The translations under genes were made by a program, and so were the position numbers. DNA of 64,000 nucleotides from Steromphala cineraria (lineage: Eukaryota > Mollusca > Gastropoda > Trochida > Trochidae). Under the pieces are notes generated by a model. That model worked only from the letters and a program-made list of their open reading frames with translations, was not told the origin of the DNA and did not search any database. The stretch's first letter is position 1; each line of letters starts with the position of its first letter. Positions 12,806 through 26,885 of this stretch are shown here, in pieces. Location of the stretch: positions 7,732,708 through 7,796,707 of the forward strand of contig OU744725.1 in NCBI GenBank assembly GCA_916613615.1, read 5' to 3'.

Positions 12806-15800
12806 TATCTTACCGTCATGTCAGAAGAAAAAATATCCATTTAAGTTTGACTGCCGTTAACGGATGAGCCATCACCGCATGAACGGCCGTAAACAAAATG
12901 GCGTCGCCCAACCCGACTGCAATGTTATGAATCGTGTTACGTAAAACTATTACACTTAACATGCTGAAAAACTATTTTATTTTAATCCTATATCATGTGC
13001 ATGTAATGCAATGTAGAATTTGGTTCCAAACAAAACTTAAAATGACGAGAAAACAAATGTATAATTAATAATCACGAAAACAGCTGATCGAACGTATGTA
13101 AACTCTGGACACCGCGTGCGTCATTTGGTAACGTCATCTTAATCCTATGCGACACCTCTTCTCGGAGAGGAGCTGTTGCTATGGCAGCGGGGTACATGAA
13201 ATTTGTACACCGTGAGAGGTGAGACTCGCGGTGTACATAAGATAAAACGAGTCGATCGTCAACCAATCAAAAACGAGTATTTTACTGTAAGGTAAGATAA
13301 TATATTTTAAAAGTTAATTGTAGAAATTTTAGTTCACGGTGAAACTCTCTTACGGTCGTTCACTCGATAAGGAACAGTTTACAATTGTTGAATGGTCGAG
13401 TTTGATTGTAGTGTAAATGAGCGTCTGTCTTCTTTATTGTTAAAATGTAAGTGAAAGCTGTCAGTTCTGACAAAGACCAACCACAGCCAGGTCTACCAAA
13501 CCAAAAACCATAACACAACCCATCTCCCGTTATTCATCGGAATGGTCAATAAACATGGTGGCCGCTTAGGTCACCGGAAGTTGTGTTTGAAGTCAGGGTC
13601 AAAGGTCGAGACGTATCGTAGGTCCAACTCTCTTTGCCTGGACGTTTCTGAGTTTTCAATAAGTAAATATTTATTCAGATGTGGGGCCCAGTGTCCAGTG
13701 AAGTCGACATGTGACTGTGTTTACTTCTCAAACTGCTCCATATAAAAATACTCTCTTTTTCAGAGGCCATAAAAGAACAGCAGTAATTTTCTTCCAACAT
13801 GAAAGAAGTGGAGCACTAATTTGTTCGTCCAGGCGTGACCTGTGGGTTCCTTCTCGCCTTCCTCTCATGAAGATAATCACTGGCAATGTGGCATTGGATA
13901 CCTACGTAGTGCTTGGAACATGTTCAATGTATTACTCCTAATGCATATTTTAAGTTTCTAACGATGCAGTTGAGCTGGATGTCATTGTATTTCCGGATGT
14001 ATTTTATTGAGTACTTCAGTGTGGTTCTTTTACTGTTATTGTTGATGTTTAGTCGTATCGTGTGTACAGAATACACTATTACTGAAAAACGTATGTTCAT
14101 TTGTTAAATGAGCATCACAATTACCCAAACATTTGAAAAGGTTCTTGAATATAATCATTTTAAAGCCGTAGTACTCCTACATCATGAAAAATGTACTATT
14201 AAAGTTTGCATCGTTTCCTATCTTTAATATTTATTTAAGTACGTGTACAGAGGTCAATGGAAACAATGGAAGATTTAGATTCAAAATGCAAGGTTATGTA
14301 GCTGCAAACAGCATGTTTATAAAAGCAGTATATGTATTAATTGTGAAAGGTACCACCAATGGTGTCAACATGAAAACAAAACAACGCCAAATGTTGTCAC
14401 GAGGTGTCGGACAGCATACACTGGAACCAGTCTAAAGACTCTTTAAATACGAAATGGAGGACGACCATCTTTGATTTGTGTTGTATAAACCATTATTTTC
14501 TCTCTGTATAGTCTGGGTGTACCTGAATTTATTGTAACGATTGAAGTAAGTCTAATGCACGTTACCAGACGGTCATTGGTTTTTTAACACAACATGTATA
14601 GGTTTCTAGGATAACACCCTGCATTCACCGACCTCTACCTTATCATAGCTCTGTACTATCATCTACAGCCTGGTAGAAACCTGTTGTATAAGCATATCTA
14701 TCCAATAAAGAAAGTCTATTATTTAGTACAAAGTGAAGTTTCTCTAAAGTTTTTTAGATAAAATTTTGTTTTTCAACTTTTACACCAGATCTGTTTGCTT
14801 TATCAGAAACCACGTAGGCTCTATATTCTTCAAAATATGTTCATAAAGTCTTATAATGTTTGTAGATCTTCGAAGGAAATTTGTAAACAAATTTCCATCT
14901 TTGCATACACAGTAAATATTCACCTGAGAGAGTTGTACACATACTCTAATTGATGAAATGAAAAATTGGTAATAAAAACATTTGTTTATATTACAAATAT
15001 TTGAAGCCAACTATGCCTATATAATGCTTTTGTTGGTGTAACAACAACCGCTTTCGATCAAGTATACCATAGTAAGATTCTATTTGGAGAATCATTTAAA
15101 CATATTGAATATTTCATTCGTGTATTTTTTAGAACTTTCAGGTGTTTTATTTGAAAAAATGACACTCCATGGCGATTTGTACTTTCGATACACAGATTCA
15201 GAAGCGAAGTAGGTTTCTAAAGGTCTATCTCGTGTCATTTCCTTCACCAAATAAATAACCGTTATAACGTATAAACGTTTTATGAAAGTTTGCTATCTCT
15301 AAGCAGTTGTTAACCAGTTAGACCAGCTTCTGAAAAGTTTGCTGGTAGACGACTAGCAGCAAGTCTATATTGAGGTAGGTATAATGTTATCAGGGACTGA
15401 GGCCGAGTCTAGATGGGGTGCCGTAGTGTCTGAGACAACACTTCCCACGATCCGTGTATATAAATATAGGAAAATTAGGCCTCCTCCATTGTTGATTAAC
15501 CTATCAGTCAGATGGCCAGGCTAAATATTTGCACCCACAATAACGAGACAGAACCAAACTTCAGATGAATATTTATCTTGTAGCTCAAGACCCACATTTT
15601 AAAATGTTAAATATGAAGAGTTGGGGCTGGCAGTTGACGTCGTCGTGCCCGGATGGAGGAGTTGTGATAAGGTATTAAGACACACTTGACTCAAATCCGC
15701 ATTCCTAAGACCAAGGCGGGTCAGAAGGGGGAATAGAACACTATCACTGAACAGGAAATAAAAACTGCTTTTGTCCACTCGGGAAATACGCGTTATAAAG

Positions 15801-17339
15801 CCCTGACTTTATTTTGAGGATTTATAAACGTATGTTATAGTGTTTTAACATTGACACGTAGTCATTAAAAGATTACAGTTTGATGTCCGCCATATGGTAC
15901 GCGGTGTTACTGAGTATACAGGGTCATGCCCTGATAAACCTGGAGGAGAGCCTGGGTAGTAACTGCAACTTCATCTGTGATAGAACCCTTAACATCTACA
16001 TGTGTGTGTACATATATAATAATGTTCATATAATGTCAAAATTGTGGAAGGTACACTCAGGGGCAATAGAAACGATACCAACATTTCAAAACACACACAC
16101 AACATCCTGTCGTAAATGAAATGTGGCTACGAATCCTTTTGATAGGCACATAAGTTGTGAAGAAGAGTTTAAAATTTCAATTATCAGAGTATGATACTTT
16201 AAATTATATGACTGTTACACGAGGGGTCCTAAACAGCTTTTTCAATTTACATTTGATGAATTAAAGATGTCATCAGTATAAAAAAAAAACCTTGATAAAA
16301 ATCAATTTCTTCAAGCAAAGGGTACATTTTCATTATCCTATCTCGTCTAGTTACAGAGATTTATGAATGGCATTTTTTGAAAGGCGTGTTTTTAAAAGCG
16401 GTAATAGATATAGCAATATATATATATAGAAATATACAACTTAGTTCAGTTGGCTCCTAAAGACTTGAAATAACCCTGTTTCGGACGTAACAATCATCTT
16501 GAAGCTTAATCTACCATGCACATTATATGGTATCGTTTCTTTGGCCCGGAGTGTATAATCATCCGTTATGTGATTAATAGGCTATTACAAAATGTAGTTT
16601 TCAGCACTTTACGTTTAGTAACATTAAGATTTATACACGTTTTGGTCTTATACATGTGTAAATTTTAAATCGTAGGCCTACAGTCGAGTATGATAAATCT
16701 AAACCGCTCTTTATATTCCAAACACGTTTTTTCTTTTATTAAAAATAGAATGATATTACTTTATTTCAATATGTCATTGGGGATAAGCAATCATTCTTAT
16801 GAATATTTACAACAAAATACATGAGAAATTTAAAATGATAAAAAAACATATTCCAGTCCGATGCACTAATCAACATATAAGAAACGTTAGGAAGAGAAGT
16901 TGTAGCGCCGGTTTCAGGACAAGCAAGTGCTTCAGTACGGTATCCAACTGAAGGAGGACAATTAAAAGCTCAGAAGCGTGTGTGAAGCAAATAAAGAAGT
17001 TTCATCCATGATGTTGCCTTGTTTAGTGATTTTCGTTCAATTCCGATGGTATACCTCAGTACAAGGAACATTAAAGTAAACTGAAACTCTAAATATTCAA
17101 ACAAGAAAGCTTGCCAGCAAACATAATTTACATCTTTTACAAATTATCCGCCGATTATGGAAATCGAGAAACCAATACTTCACGGCAGTTCGTGACGGTC
17201 AACCCTTCTCTTAGTACCACATGCCGAACAAGAATATTACTTCAGTGCAATTATGATGCTTATTCTCTAGTTATCGTCCAACTCCTGATCCAGCCATTGT
17301 ACCAGAATGCCAGAATGGACATTTCGGCCAACGGTGACC
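12806..17339. other. Non-coding, no gene seen
   Basis: Mixed AT-rich DNA. The more GC-rich piece 13085-13260 contains a small inverted repeat GTACACCG/CGGTGTAC at 13206-13238. Several overlapping reading frames of 60-85 codons lie between 13.5 and 14.4 kb; none shows a domain. Confidence 0.5.
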
Positions 17340-17515
17340 CTGGTCAAACTTCACCTGGACCCCCGAACACTTGATGGACTGATTGATGGCGGTCTAACCA
17401 TTACAAGAGGGGTTGCACATGAAAACATGGGAATCGAACCGCGACCCAAGCACATACCGGCATGCTTTGGTGTGGGCGAAGTAGTGACACACTCTCACTT
17501 AAATTCACTTTGACC
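17340..17515 (-). repeat. Possible tRNA-derived SINE, minus strand
   Basis: On the minus strand, GCGGTTCGATTCCC (about 17431-17444) is a perfect pol III B-box. An A-box-like TTAAGTGAGAGTG lies roughly 60 bp upstream on the same strand, near 17490-17505. Downstream on that strand, CATGTTTTCATGTGCAACCC continues as SINE-like body. No poly(A) tail or target-site duplication was identified, so the limits are approximate. Confidence 0.4.
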
Positions 17516-18129
17516 TTTTCGGCGTGTCAAAGGTCACACTAACCGTAATCACTTAATGAGTAGCAAAATTATCAAATGATCTTTTCCTCATAATTCCATT
17601 TCAACATGCAACAGTGTACTAACTTCAGTAAACCATCTGCTCAGTGACACTCAGTGTACTCGTGAAATAAGTTTTGAAAAATACTTTATTTGAATTATAT
17701 TGTCATTGTGATACGATTTTGATCGCTTTCAAAGAGTAAGTAAAGCAAGTAAATAAAATCTAAAGCTTATGAAGATATGGGATCTACCACACACATTTTA
17801 ATATTTTAATTGTACAAAATATCCTGCTTTGATACTTCTATGTGCAGTTGAATAGTAAGTGTTTCGTACATTCAATGTACGCCTTTTTATGAAACTGAAT
17901 ATTTGCTAGGGAGTAGCTTTAACATAAGCATGTCATTGCACTTTTGCCAAAAGCGTAAGTAAATTGTTTCATCGAAGGGACAACGAAAACAAGCCAATCC
18001 CCACTCCATTCTTATCAACTATCATTGAATTAAAACATTAACACGTTGCACCAGCATGGGATTGAATGAAAGCGACAAATTGACAAATGATAAACCACCT
18101 GCAGTGGAAAGAAAGTTACAAGTTATCCT
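17516..18129. other. Non-coding, no gene seen
   Basis: AT-rich spacer between the SINE-like block and the 310-bp fold-back element. A small inverted repeat GTACATT/AATGTAC lies near 17867-17881. Confidence 0.5.
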
Positions 18130-18439
18130 ATGAATGAGAACAAGTTCTATGGATTTACGACTTCTTTATTGCAAGAGTGCGACGTTTTGGTGTAGGTACT
18201 AACACCGTTTTCAAGCAAGTGATACAGGGCATGATATGGCCGTGATTATATACATAATTGGTGATTCTTGCTTGAAAACGGTACATCAAACTTGTTATAT
18301 CTCTGTACATCATCCAATTAATTGTATAAACATATCATGCCCTGTATCACTTGCTTGAAAACGGTGTTAGTACCTACACCGAAACGTCGCACTCTTGCAA
18401 TAAAGAAGTTGTAAATCCATAGAACTTGTTCTCATTCAT
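18130..18439. mobile_element. 310-bp MITE with 109-bp terminal inverted repeats
   Basis: The arms 18130-18238 and 18331-18439 are equal in length and differ at only about two positions. They hold TTTATTGCAAGAGTGCGACG and TAACACCGTTTTCAAGCAAG on the left, mirrored on the right. The 92-bp middle contains a third copy of CTTGCTTGAAAACGGT near 18269, in the orientation of the right arm. The 11-bp direct repeat AAGTTATCCTA occurs at 18120-18130 and again at 18468-18478. It may mark a target-site duplication if the right boundary lies about 28 bp further out. There is no coding capacity, so any transposase would act in trans. Confidence 0.88.
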
Positions 18440-18478
18440 CTTACCAACTTCTAAATGCCTCTTACAGAAGTTATCCTA

Positions 18479-20564
18479 CCTTTTTTCATAGAATTTGGTT
18501 CTGTAAACAATGCAAAACTTGGTAAGTTCCAAAATGATATTTTCTTCACGTAGATGGTCGCTTGCAATTATATGTAAACTGGGCCGTTAACTAAAACCAT
18601 GCACAGATATAACATAAATCTCCCTTCGTTATTTCATTAAGGTACTTTTCAATTATGATGTAATCAGGTTTTTCTCTATCTCAAGCAATACACCGAAGTA
18701 CCCTTCCAGTCAACTGGCAATAAGCATTGTTGTCAAACAGCCATACACCAGAAACAGCTTGCATCCATCCAAACGACAATTATATTTATTTCTCCTGTTA
18801 AGGGGGATTTTTGACATTTAGGTTAAACAAAGGGGGTCAAGGACTGACCAATGATGGCCGAACTGGCACCTTTTGGGACTGGTCAAGCAAAAGTTGGCAA
18901 CGTCAGGGTTCATTACCTCCAGGGTTCCGGCCCATAAACTGACCATCATAATATCTCGCTCTCAAGGGTGTTACTTCACTGCAAGATGCACGGGGATTTA
19001 AGGATCTCGGGCTATTTACCCAGCACAAAGCCGTTAAGACTTCCTTGCAATTAAACAACTATATATACTAGTCATGGCTGATCATACGCATTGTCATACA
19101 TGATACACTGACGTTTGGCAAGAAATCACGTGATTTAATAAAGGCCTGCCATGTTTTACCAATTGAGAAGCAGTGGTAATGTATGACTGATATCAATAGT
19201 CTTGCAATCTGCAGTGTGACAGCTGACTTCTGGTTGCTTTACCCTCGAGGGATCTAAAGTGTAATCGATTGAGAAAAACCTTTGTTGTCAAAATTCATGA
19301 TAGATTATGGTAAAATGCTCCGCATTCATTTCATGACATATTTGTATTTATTCGTTTTTTATAAAATTTCGATTCATGTTGAAGATATCTGAAGCATAAG
19401 TTTGAATTTGTCTTATTTTTTCTTATAACCTTTAAGAGTATATGACTGTGAAGAATTCAAATACACATACATATTTCCTTCATATTCTCAATATTTATCA
19501 TTTTCGGAATTGGTATATGAAAAATCAGGAACTGTCTAAAATTTTATGAATGGTCTCTTTGCTCTTTGCCCTTTGCGGTTTGAGGCAAACAAATTTTGAA
19601 CCGGAAAGTGTGATGTCAACAAAGGATATTTTTTGCTCTCGTTTTCTTTAACCAATACTTGACGTGATAATAATTAGGAATACAGTCCAAAACTTGAAAA
19701 TTAATATATATCGTTCATTAACCACCTCGAATACCGTATTATATGTGCATTGTGTAGTCCATCCTGAGCAAATAATACTTATAAATACTGACGATGTAAA
19801 ATCCTTGACCGGATGTATGCACAACGACTCCTTGTTATCCCTGGATGCTTCCCAATTGGTTACTCAACACATTTCCTTTGACACATGAGATAATCCCCGA
19901 CTGATAGGCGCAAGATTAAGGTTATCGGGTTACTGAAACGATCTCTAAGTGTTTCTGGAGTACGGGGTAAGCGATTAACAAAAGTGTATTGATTTGGGGT
20001 GTCATACAATTCTAGAAAAGGTTTCTTAATTTTGGAAGGTGCATTCGATTACGTGGGAATTTGTTCTATGTAAAGTGTATTGGGTTGTGGCGTGAGACAG
20101 TTCAGGAAGTGTTCTAAGGTTTGTATTGTTGTATTTTTTACGATGTGGTTTCTTATTAATAACGAATAATGGGAGGCGATGGTAGTAAAGAAAGTATTTC
20201 GTCACAGGCTCAAGTATGGTTACTATATATGAGTATGTAGTTTACATTTAAATTCTTCTTTTAGTAAAAACCAGCCCCACTGGATTGCTTAAACTAAACG
20301 TTGGCATTTTAAATCTTGAGTTACTTATTGAAACTCTCAAATGTTTTCCAAAGATCTGATCAGTTTAGTGCAAATATAAAACTAACAGCTCAATACTTCG
20401 TGAGTCTAAGAGTCACAGAGGGGGATGACAATATGTCTCATTGTGAATGAAAGGTTCTGAAAGTCGAGTTTTATTAGGCGATCGATGCTGAACAAAAGGA
20501 CAGATATTTTGGACGTGATTTGACGATAAAGCAAGAGGATGTCACGGTCATCATCCAGGACCTG
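18479..20564. other. Non-coding, no gene seen
   Basis: AT-rich with no recognisable coding domain or strong repeat. A reading frame at 19664-19888 is uninformative. Confidence 0.5.
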
Positions 20565-20649
20565 TTCTTAGTTAAGTGAGTGTATTAAGTGAGTTATTGT
20601 TTTACGCCGCTTGGGCAATATTTCAGCCATTAGTGGCGTATTCTTAGTT
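20565..20649 (+). mobile_element. 67-bp insertion between 9-bp direct repeats
   Basis: TTCTTAGTT lies at 20565-20573 and again at 20641-20649, bracketing 67 bp. The insert starts with AAGTGAG repeats, then GTTATTGTTTTACGCCGC, and ends in GGCGTA. TACGCC and the terminal GGCGTA pair, with an inner GGC/GCC pair, to make a terminal hairpin. The 'TTTTACGCCGC...CAATATTTCAGC' core resembles a repeat I recall from mollusc genomes; this is memory, not a search. It is probably a very short non-autonomous element or SINE fragment. Confidence 0.6.
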
Positions 20650-21185
20650 GAAGCAGCACCGTTACGTCAGCCATCTCCTACCCCTGCCAGCACGTCTACC
20701 CAGAGCCTGACACGTAGACCTGGTCTAGAGTACCTGGATCTCTCACCCCGATACGCTCAGTGATTCAAAGTACTCCATAGTTCCGCTTTAATCGGGTGGA
20801 AGATGTCAGGCTTTCTTCAGAAGGGAACAATCGCCGGGTCGAGCCGTGGTACACTTGGCTTCAGTGACGGTGGGTCGCTGCTCCCTGGAGAATGTCCCCT
20901 TTCACGAGACCCTTGTGTTCAGGCCTCCGCCACTGTGATATATGAGAAACCCTGTCCAATTACTCAATATTTTCAATGATGTCCCTGACAATGAGGCGAT
21001 CAGCCTTGGCCCACTTCTAGTGTTGCCTGTAAGAGTTCTAGCTATCTGTTTGGTCAGACCCGACCAGGCTACTGACTCTGTAAGAGACATTGTCACAATC
21101 TGTTTCTCACTCGTAAAAAGTGTCAGGCGAAATCCAAAAAGTGGGGGTTACAGAAGGAACCAGCTTACCTCCTAGACATAAGGGG
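20650..21185. other. GC-richer block, no gene recognised
   Basis: This is less AT-rich than its surroundings and is open for 65-77 codons on both strands (20902-21096 minus, 20942-21175 plus). Neither translation shows a domain I recognise. It could be an old repeat continuing from the 67-bp insertion, or an unrecognised conserved segment. Confidence 0.4.
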
Positions 21186-21240
21186 AGGGTGCTTGACTGG
21201 CCGACGACGGTCTGGGTTCGAGCCCCTGGCATATTCCCAC
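21186..21240 (+). repeat. SINE-like fragment with B-box
   Basis: GGGTTCGAGCCC at 21214-21225 matches the pol III B-box. A-box-like sequence GTGCTTGACTGG begins near 21190, but the spacing to the B-box is shorter than in a tRNA. No acceptor stem is visible, so this is at most a decayed tRNA-derived SINE head. Confidence 0.3.
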
Positions 21241-24200
21241 TCAAATGGTCATTTTCGTCCCCCGTGATTTAAATTTGGTTGTTTTCCAGTCATAGACGTT
21301 TTCAATCGTTACCAAAGCTAACATTTAATCGAGATAAAGAAAACTTTATTTTTGAAAAAAAAATCTACAAAGCTGTCGCAATTTAATGTGCAATATAAAG
21401 CATAAACATCCTGCTCTCAATTCCAGGTACGTCGTTCAGATTTTAAATCTAAATCGTTGATAACTCGCAAGTGTATTAGCACAGGTCTATTACCTGAATC
21501 AACAGGCTGGGCTTCTAAAGGGCCGAAATGATTGATGATTTGATATAAGTTTAAGAATTCCACATGAAAAAGGACATATTGAACTTACTTGACCTCGTAT
21601 TGGTAAATTGCAATTAAACTGTTTCACAGGGCATACATGAAATGTATCACGGATCTAAAGTGAGATCAGATCAGTTCAGTTAATAGTTTAACATTCCTTG
21701 ACTAGATCTTGGAGATCTGAAAGTAACAACAATATCACTTCCCTACACCTAACTGACATTAATGGAAAATGTAATTAGTGACTTACAGATGAATAAACTG
21801 ATGTGTAGCGCCGAGCTGAGAACACGAGTCTTACCTGGCGTCGGTCACTTCAAAGACATCGGCGGTAATTTACAGGTAATTGAGGTATGTCGATATTTCG
21901 AGGTCAAGTGAATACAGTAAGTGATTGTTAAACTGTTTGACCTCGAGTTGGATAAACTGATTTTCTGATAACAAATCAAATAAATATCCCACGAAATGGC
22001 ATTACAAAGTATATTAAATATAGTAAAATAAAGTGAGAAACAAAAAAGAACGTTGTCGATATCAGTCATAACATATTTCGTCCATATTTCATAATGATAG
22101 TGTTTGAAATTTAATTATCATGATATTGTAATAAATGATAGGAGATTAATGGTAATATGGATCATAATGATACTATCAGGGGACGGTAACTCCACCTGAA
22201 CATGTTTGGCGACCAGTTATAAGAGAAATGTTGTTCCTCTCAACTGGAACCCTCATCCATGAGATACAAGACTGTCATCGACCCTAAAAAAACTACGTTG
22301 CTTTTTGAAAGTAATATCATTGGGTGATTTGCATTTCTCTGCATGCCTGTTCTTGATACCTCGTTGTCTATCAGCCAGACCTTAAAATAAAATGAAAGCC
22401 TAAGCAAGTCTATAAGAAGACTTGAGAGCTAATTTTCAGAAAATGAAATCTCAGCCTCCTTTTCATTACATTTATCTATTTATTTTCAAATGCTAGATTT
22501 ATTGAAAAAAATCATTTCAGAGTTTTATTGTTAGACTGAATATCTCGCTACATATATCCGTATGACTTAACGCTTAAAGCAGTCACTGACGTTATTTAGC
22601 GATTTATGAATATTTACACAATTTTTTCATTATTTTATTTTATTCAAGCACTTTACGTCATGTTTAATCGCCCAATAGTATGTTGATTGTATCGACATAT
22701 ATATTTGAATCATGCTGACAAACATAGTGCAAATCTACCTCAAATTGTTTTGAAGATATGTAACAGCAATCCATTGACTTACTTACGTAAATATAGACAC
22801 GATAACTGGGAGGTAAAGACAAGAATTACGTTATGGTACGCCTGGGGATGTTTTAAGCTTTCAAGGTCTCTGCAATTAAAATACCAACATCGCTACTTCC
22901 GTGTATATTTCACTTCCAGTTTACAGAAGACAGTTAGGAGTGTTTAATGTACATACGACTAATAACTTCTTTATCGAGTTCTTTATCGTGAAGTGCAGAG
23001 ATCAGTCATTCATACTTCTCCTTCGGGTGTAATATGACATTGTAAGTTGGCATGTTTTACGAAACGTTCTGTATTTTCATTTTAAAGAAGTTGAAGAAAA
23101 TCTTGCATTTCTTGGTCTTCCTTTTCTCTCAGATAAAATCTTCTAAATTTTTAACATGCAAAGATTAAAAAAGTTTACAACATTCCACAACAATGTTATT
23201 AGAATAGAGCAGGTTGTCTAGACCGGTTGGCATGTAGACGTAGAATATATTCATAAGTATATGTAGGTATATACATAGTTCATGTCTCAAACCCACCGCA
23301 AGTCCCACATCACGCAACGTCAAGGTTCGTCTTTGATATGACCTTTATGGGAATACTTGTGGATTATCAGATTTTGTCAAATCTCCTAAATGCTAACAAG
23401 ATAGATTATCTGTAAGTTCTCATTGGACTAGCAACGCTTTACGAGCGATAGACAACGGTGGATTCACTTACAGGGGAGTCAGTGCAATGGCAATGCTGTT
23501 TTATACCAGCGAATTAATCGCACGCTCTATTTCACATACCAGAGATGTTGTATTTTCCCCTGAGCACGTAACGATATAAACGATGGTAGGTAACTGACAG
23601 TATAAAATGTTAATTCCTTCTGATCTTATCAGACAGGTGAGGGTGCTGCTTTACCTGAGGCTTCGACAGGTGAAAATTGGAATTCAGTTTCAGGTGTGAA
23701 AATGACCATGCCAATGAAATACGGCTTCAACACGAAATTATTGCAATATTTTTAATTTCCTCACGCTACCTTTGGGTACCGTCTCATATATAAGACCATG
23801 AGTTGATTTAAATTTACAATTTACAAATCAACAGATTTAATGTCTCCTAATAATGAATAGTCAGAAACGTACTTTATAATATTTTTTTTTAATAGAAAAC
23901 ATTTTGTCCCCTTAGTTATGATAAAAAATAAATTTTAGCATGAATTTGATTTTTGTTCATTTTTGTGTTAACGACAATGTACCACATAATATCAAACAAA
24001 ATATTCTTTTTAAAAAAGAAATATAAATGTCGTAGACATTGGTTTGAGATAAGGTCTGACAAAGTGGATGGGATACATGGAGACAAACGTAGTTATATTT
24101 GCAAAAATTCAGCGCTTTTAACGCGTTTTTGTATCTCTTCAAAAATTCATTTTCGGTATTTAACTTTTTACTTTCTGCTAAACATCAACACATCCGTAAT

Positions 24201-26300
24201 GTAAATTGTATTGTCCCATAACACATGGGTGGTATCATGTAAATATGCATGATTTTTATAAAAGTTTGAATATGGAATAAGATATGATTATTGTGTTTCT
24301 TTCTACCCCTACCACCTGTGAGCTGCAGGAAATTAGCATGATTTATGATCACAAGAATATACAGAGAGACGTTAATGAGGTATAGACTGTCGTCGCTGAT
24401 CTATGTTGATTCACCTTCTTTCACACCTTAGTGATTCTTCAAACTTAAATGTAATAGCTATTAGCATAGAAAAGTGGTTTTCTATCTTAAAAATAAAATA
24501 ACATTTATGACAAATGGGTTATGTGTAGTTATGGATGATAATGATCATTTTATGTTGAATATTTTGTGGCATTAAATAGTGCAGTTGATTTAAAAGTAGT
24601 TGATGTGACAGGCATTTTTATACAACCGTTATAAGTTTACATACGCTGGCAAGAAAAACTGTGAGTGCATTTGTATCAAAATTACTGCGGTTTCCTTCTT
24701 TGGATCGGGCGAACCATCTCAATATATTTGTTACCAAACGTATGTATGGATGTTAATCTATTTACCAAAATAATTCTGTTTTGTGTGAAGATCTTGTTCA
24801 AACATACATGAACTTAAATCATAAAAGATAATAACTCGTAACTTTTTAAATAAGATAAAAGAAATTTACTATGGCAAAGGTATTTTATGTTTTTATTTTT
24901 GTGAAAAATATATAAAGATCCATGTTGTTTTTTAGTACACATGAAGCTTGGTTTACAACATTTTTATCCAAAGTACTTCATATCAACTGATCACCAATGT
25001 TTGGCGTCAGCCAATCACGTTAACACAACACGATGCTAAATGCAATTTGGTATATTTAGACTAATATCGCCCACATTCCCAGTGATTTCACACCTCGAGC
25101 ACGAAACATAACACCATTCAAATCTAAGCCTCTTGTTGAATCAGCCCATCATTATTTACACGCCGTCCATCGCAATACGACCAGCTGACCACTGCCCAGA
25201 GCTATCAACAATGAAGTCAATAGGGGGATAATTGAGTGTCCCCCGCAACGGACCCCGCCCTGCAACACCCATGAACGCCAGGGTAAATACGAGCCGACAC
25301 CTATTGACACCCCAGCCACCAGACCCCGGCTCTTCTACTGTACTCGACCTTCTTGCATCACACCAAGCGCTATTAGAGACTGACCGCTAACTGGACGCTT
25401 TCCAGGCCTGTCCACTGTCCAGATGAAAAGCTGTCCACTTACTGAATAGTTTCTCTTAAAAGGGGGTTTCATTGACGAGTGGTCAGAACGATGTTGATGA
25501 CCATTATGAATCTAGAAACTGGACCCTCAGCACCTTGAGCCTCTTCTCCAGGAGGCCTGTTAGTCTACTCACTGTAGGTCGTTGGAATAATGGTCCTAGT
25601 TTGGTTCCCGTGCGAAATATATGCCCCGGTGGCTGTATACATAGATATTTGTGGTTATTTGATCTCCGAAGTGAGTTATCGGTCCTGATGACAACAGCGT
25701 GTAGTCACTTTGTAGTCGTTCCATCATTCCCAGTGTGTTTTTTCTCTCAAGGCCTGATGAATGTTAGCTGACTTCTATCAGGATCGATAACATACCGTGA
25801 ATGGTGTTGATAAATTGCTGTTTTCATTGTTGGTAAATATAAGCAGGGGGTGTTGTTAGTAAACATCGTAACCGGATAGACCTTTTAAAGTGTTTCCACA
25901 AAAAGGCAAGTCATTAAAGGCATTGCTATCCAGTCTGAAAGTCGCTTTGATCTGTGGCTAAGTGGCCGATACTATGTGAGTGAATATCTGAGGACGTGGC
26001 CACAATGAACACATTACAACAATGACATGCAGGCTTCGCTTCTCAAACAGGCATGTTATTGTAGAGTTGGTCAAGAATACTGTTTGCATTTACCGTTACA
26101 GGGATATTTGTGGCGTTTTGTATTGGAAGTCTGAACAGTTGAGAGATCGTTGTCCCAAAAAAACAAGGGTCATCAGAAGATGGCATATCCCAACGGTCCT
26201 AAATAATCAGAATATCTATCGTCAAGTTAAATTAGATTCATAAAGAGGCGAATTCGAAATTCTAAATTTGATTCCCATGGAAACAACACAAAAAAATTTC
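21241..26300. other. Non-coding, no gene seen
   Basis: Mostly AT-rich. Two GC-richer islands stand out: 23634-23702, with several CAGGTG/ACCTG motifs and the T-box-like AGGTGTGAAA, and 25150-25340, rich in C runs. No domain-bearing reading frame was found. Confidence 0.5.
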
Positions 26301-26600
26301 GAAGGCACATATACCTGCTGACTGATCCACGCACTAAGATTGAATGATTTTGGTCTAATAGTTTCGACTTATGCAACGGAAACGAAATCCAAGTTCTGTG
26401 CCATTAGCAACCGCAAGAAAAAATCAGAAGAAGTTGAAAATCCCAGAAGCCACATCTACATTTGCTAACTGACCAACATTCCAGGTTTCAATGAGCTATG
26501 TTCAATAGTTTTGGAGTTATGCTCCACAAACGGAATAGTTATGGATGGACGGATGGACGGCCGGAAGAATGGATGGACGGACGTGCGACCCTTTGATGAT
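26301..26600 (+). repeat. Dispersed repeat with internal 145-bp duplication
   Basis: The segment starting GAAGGCACAT at 26301 recurs diverged as GAAGCCACAT at 26446, a period of 145 bp. Each unit carries 'CTGACTGA/CTGACCAA', then 'TAGTTT(C/T)G' and 'TTATGC', then 'AAACG(A/G)AA'. It leads into a GGAT/GGACGG simple repeat at about 26541-26583. Similar repeats ending in GGACGGACGG are, as I recall, abundant in molluscs. There is no coding capacity. Confidence 0.6.
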
Positions 26601-26885
26601 GGGCGATGATTTAATCCTGAGATTTGACAAACCGGTGTGATAAAAATTATGAGAAGCATTAGTAAGACTAGTAATATGTTAAATGTAGTAGCAACCAAGG
26701 AAGGAGATGAAGACGTGTATTGGGAGGGTGAAGGAGGAACAGAAGGATCGGGTTAGAAATAGCCGAGTAGTACGCTGTCGCCATTTATCTTCGTGTACAT
26801 GACCTCTCTTTGGTTTATTCTCTCTCAGACCAACTATCACTACATACAAATTGATTCGAACTATAAAATAAATAGAATGTTTTCT

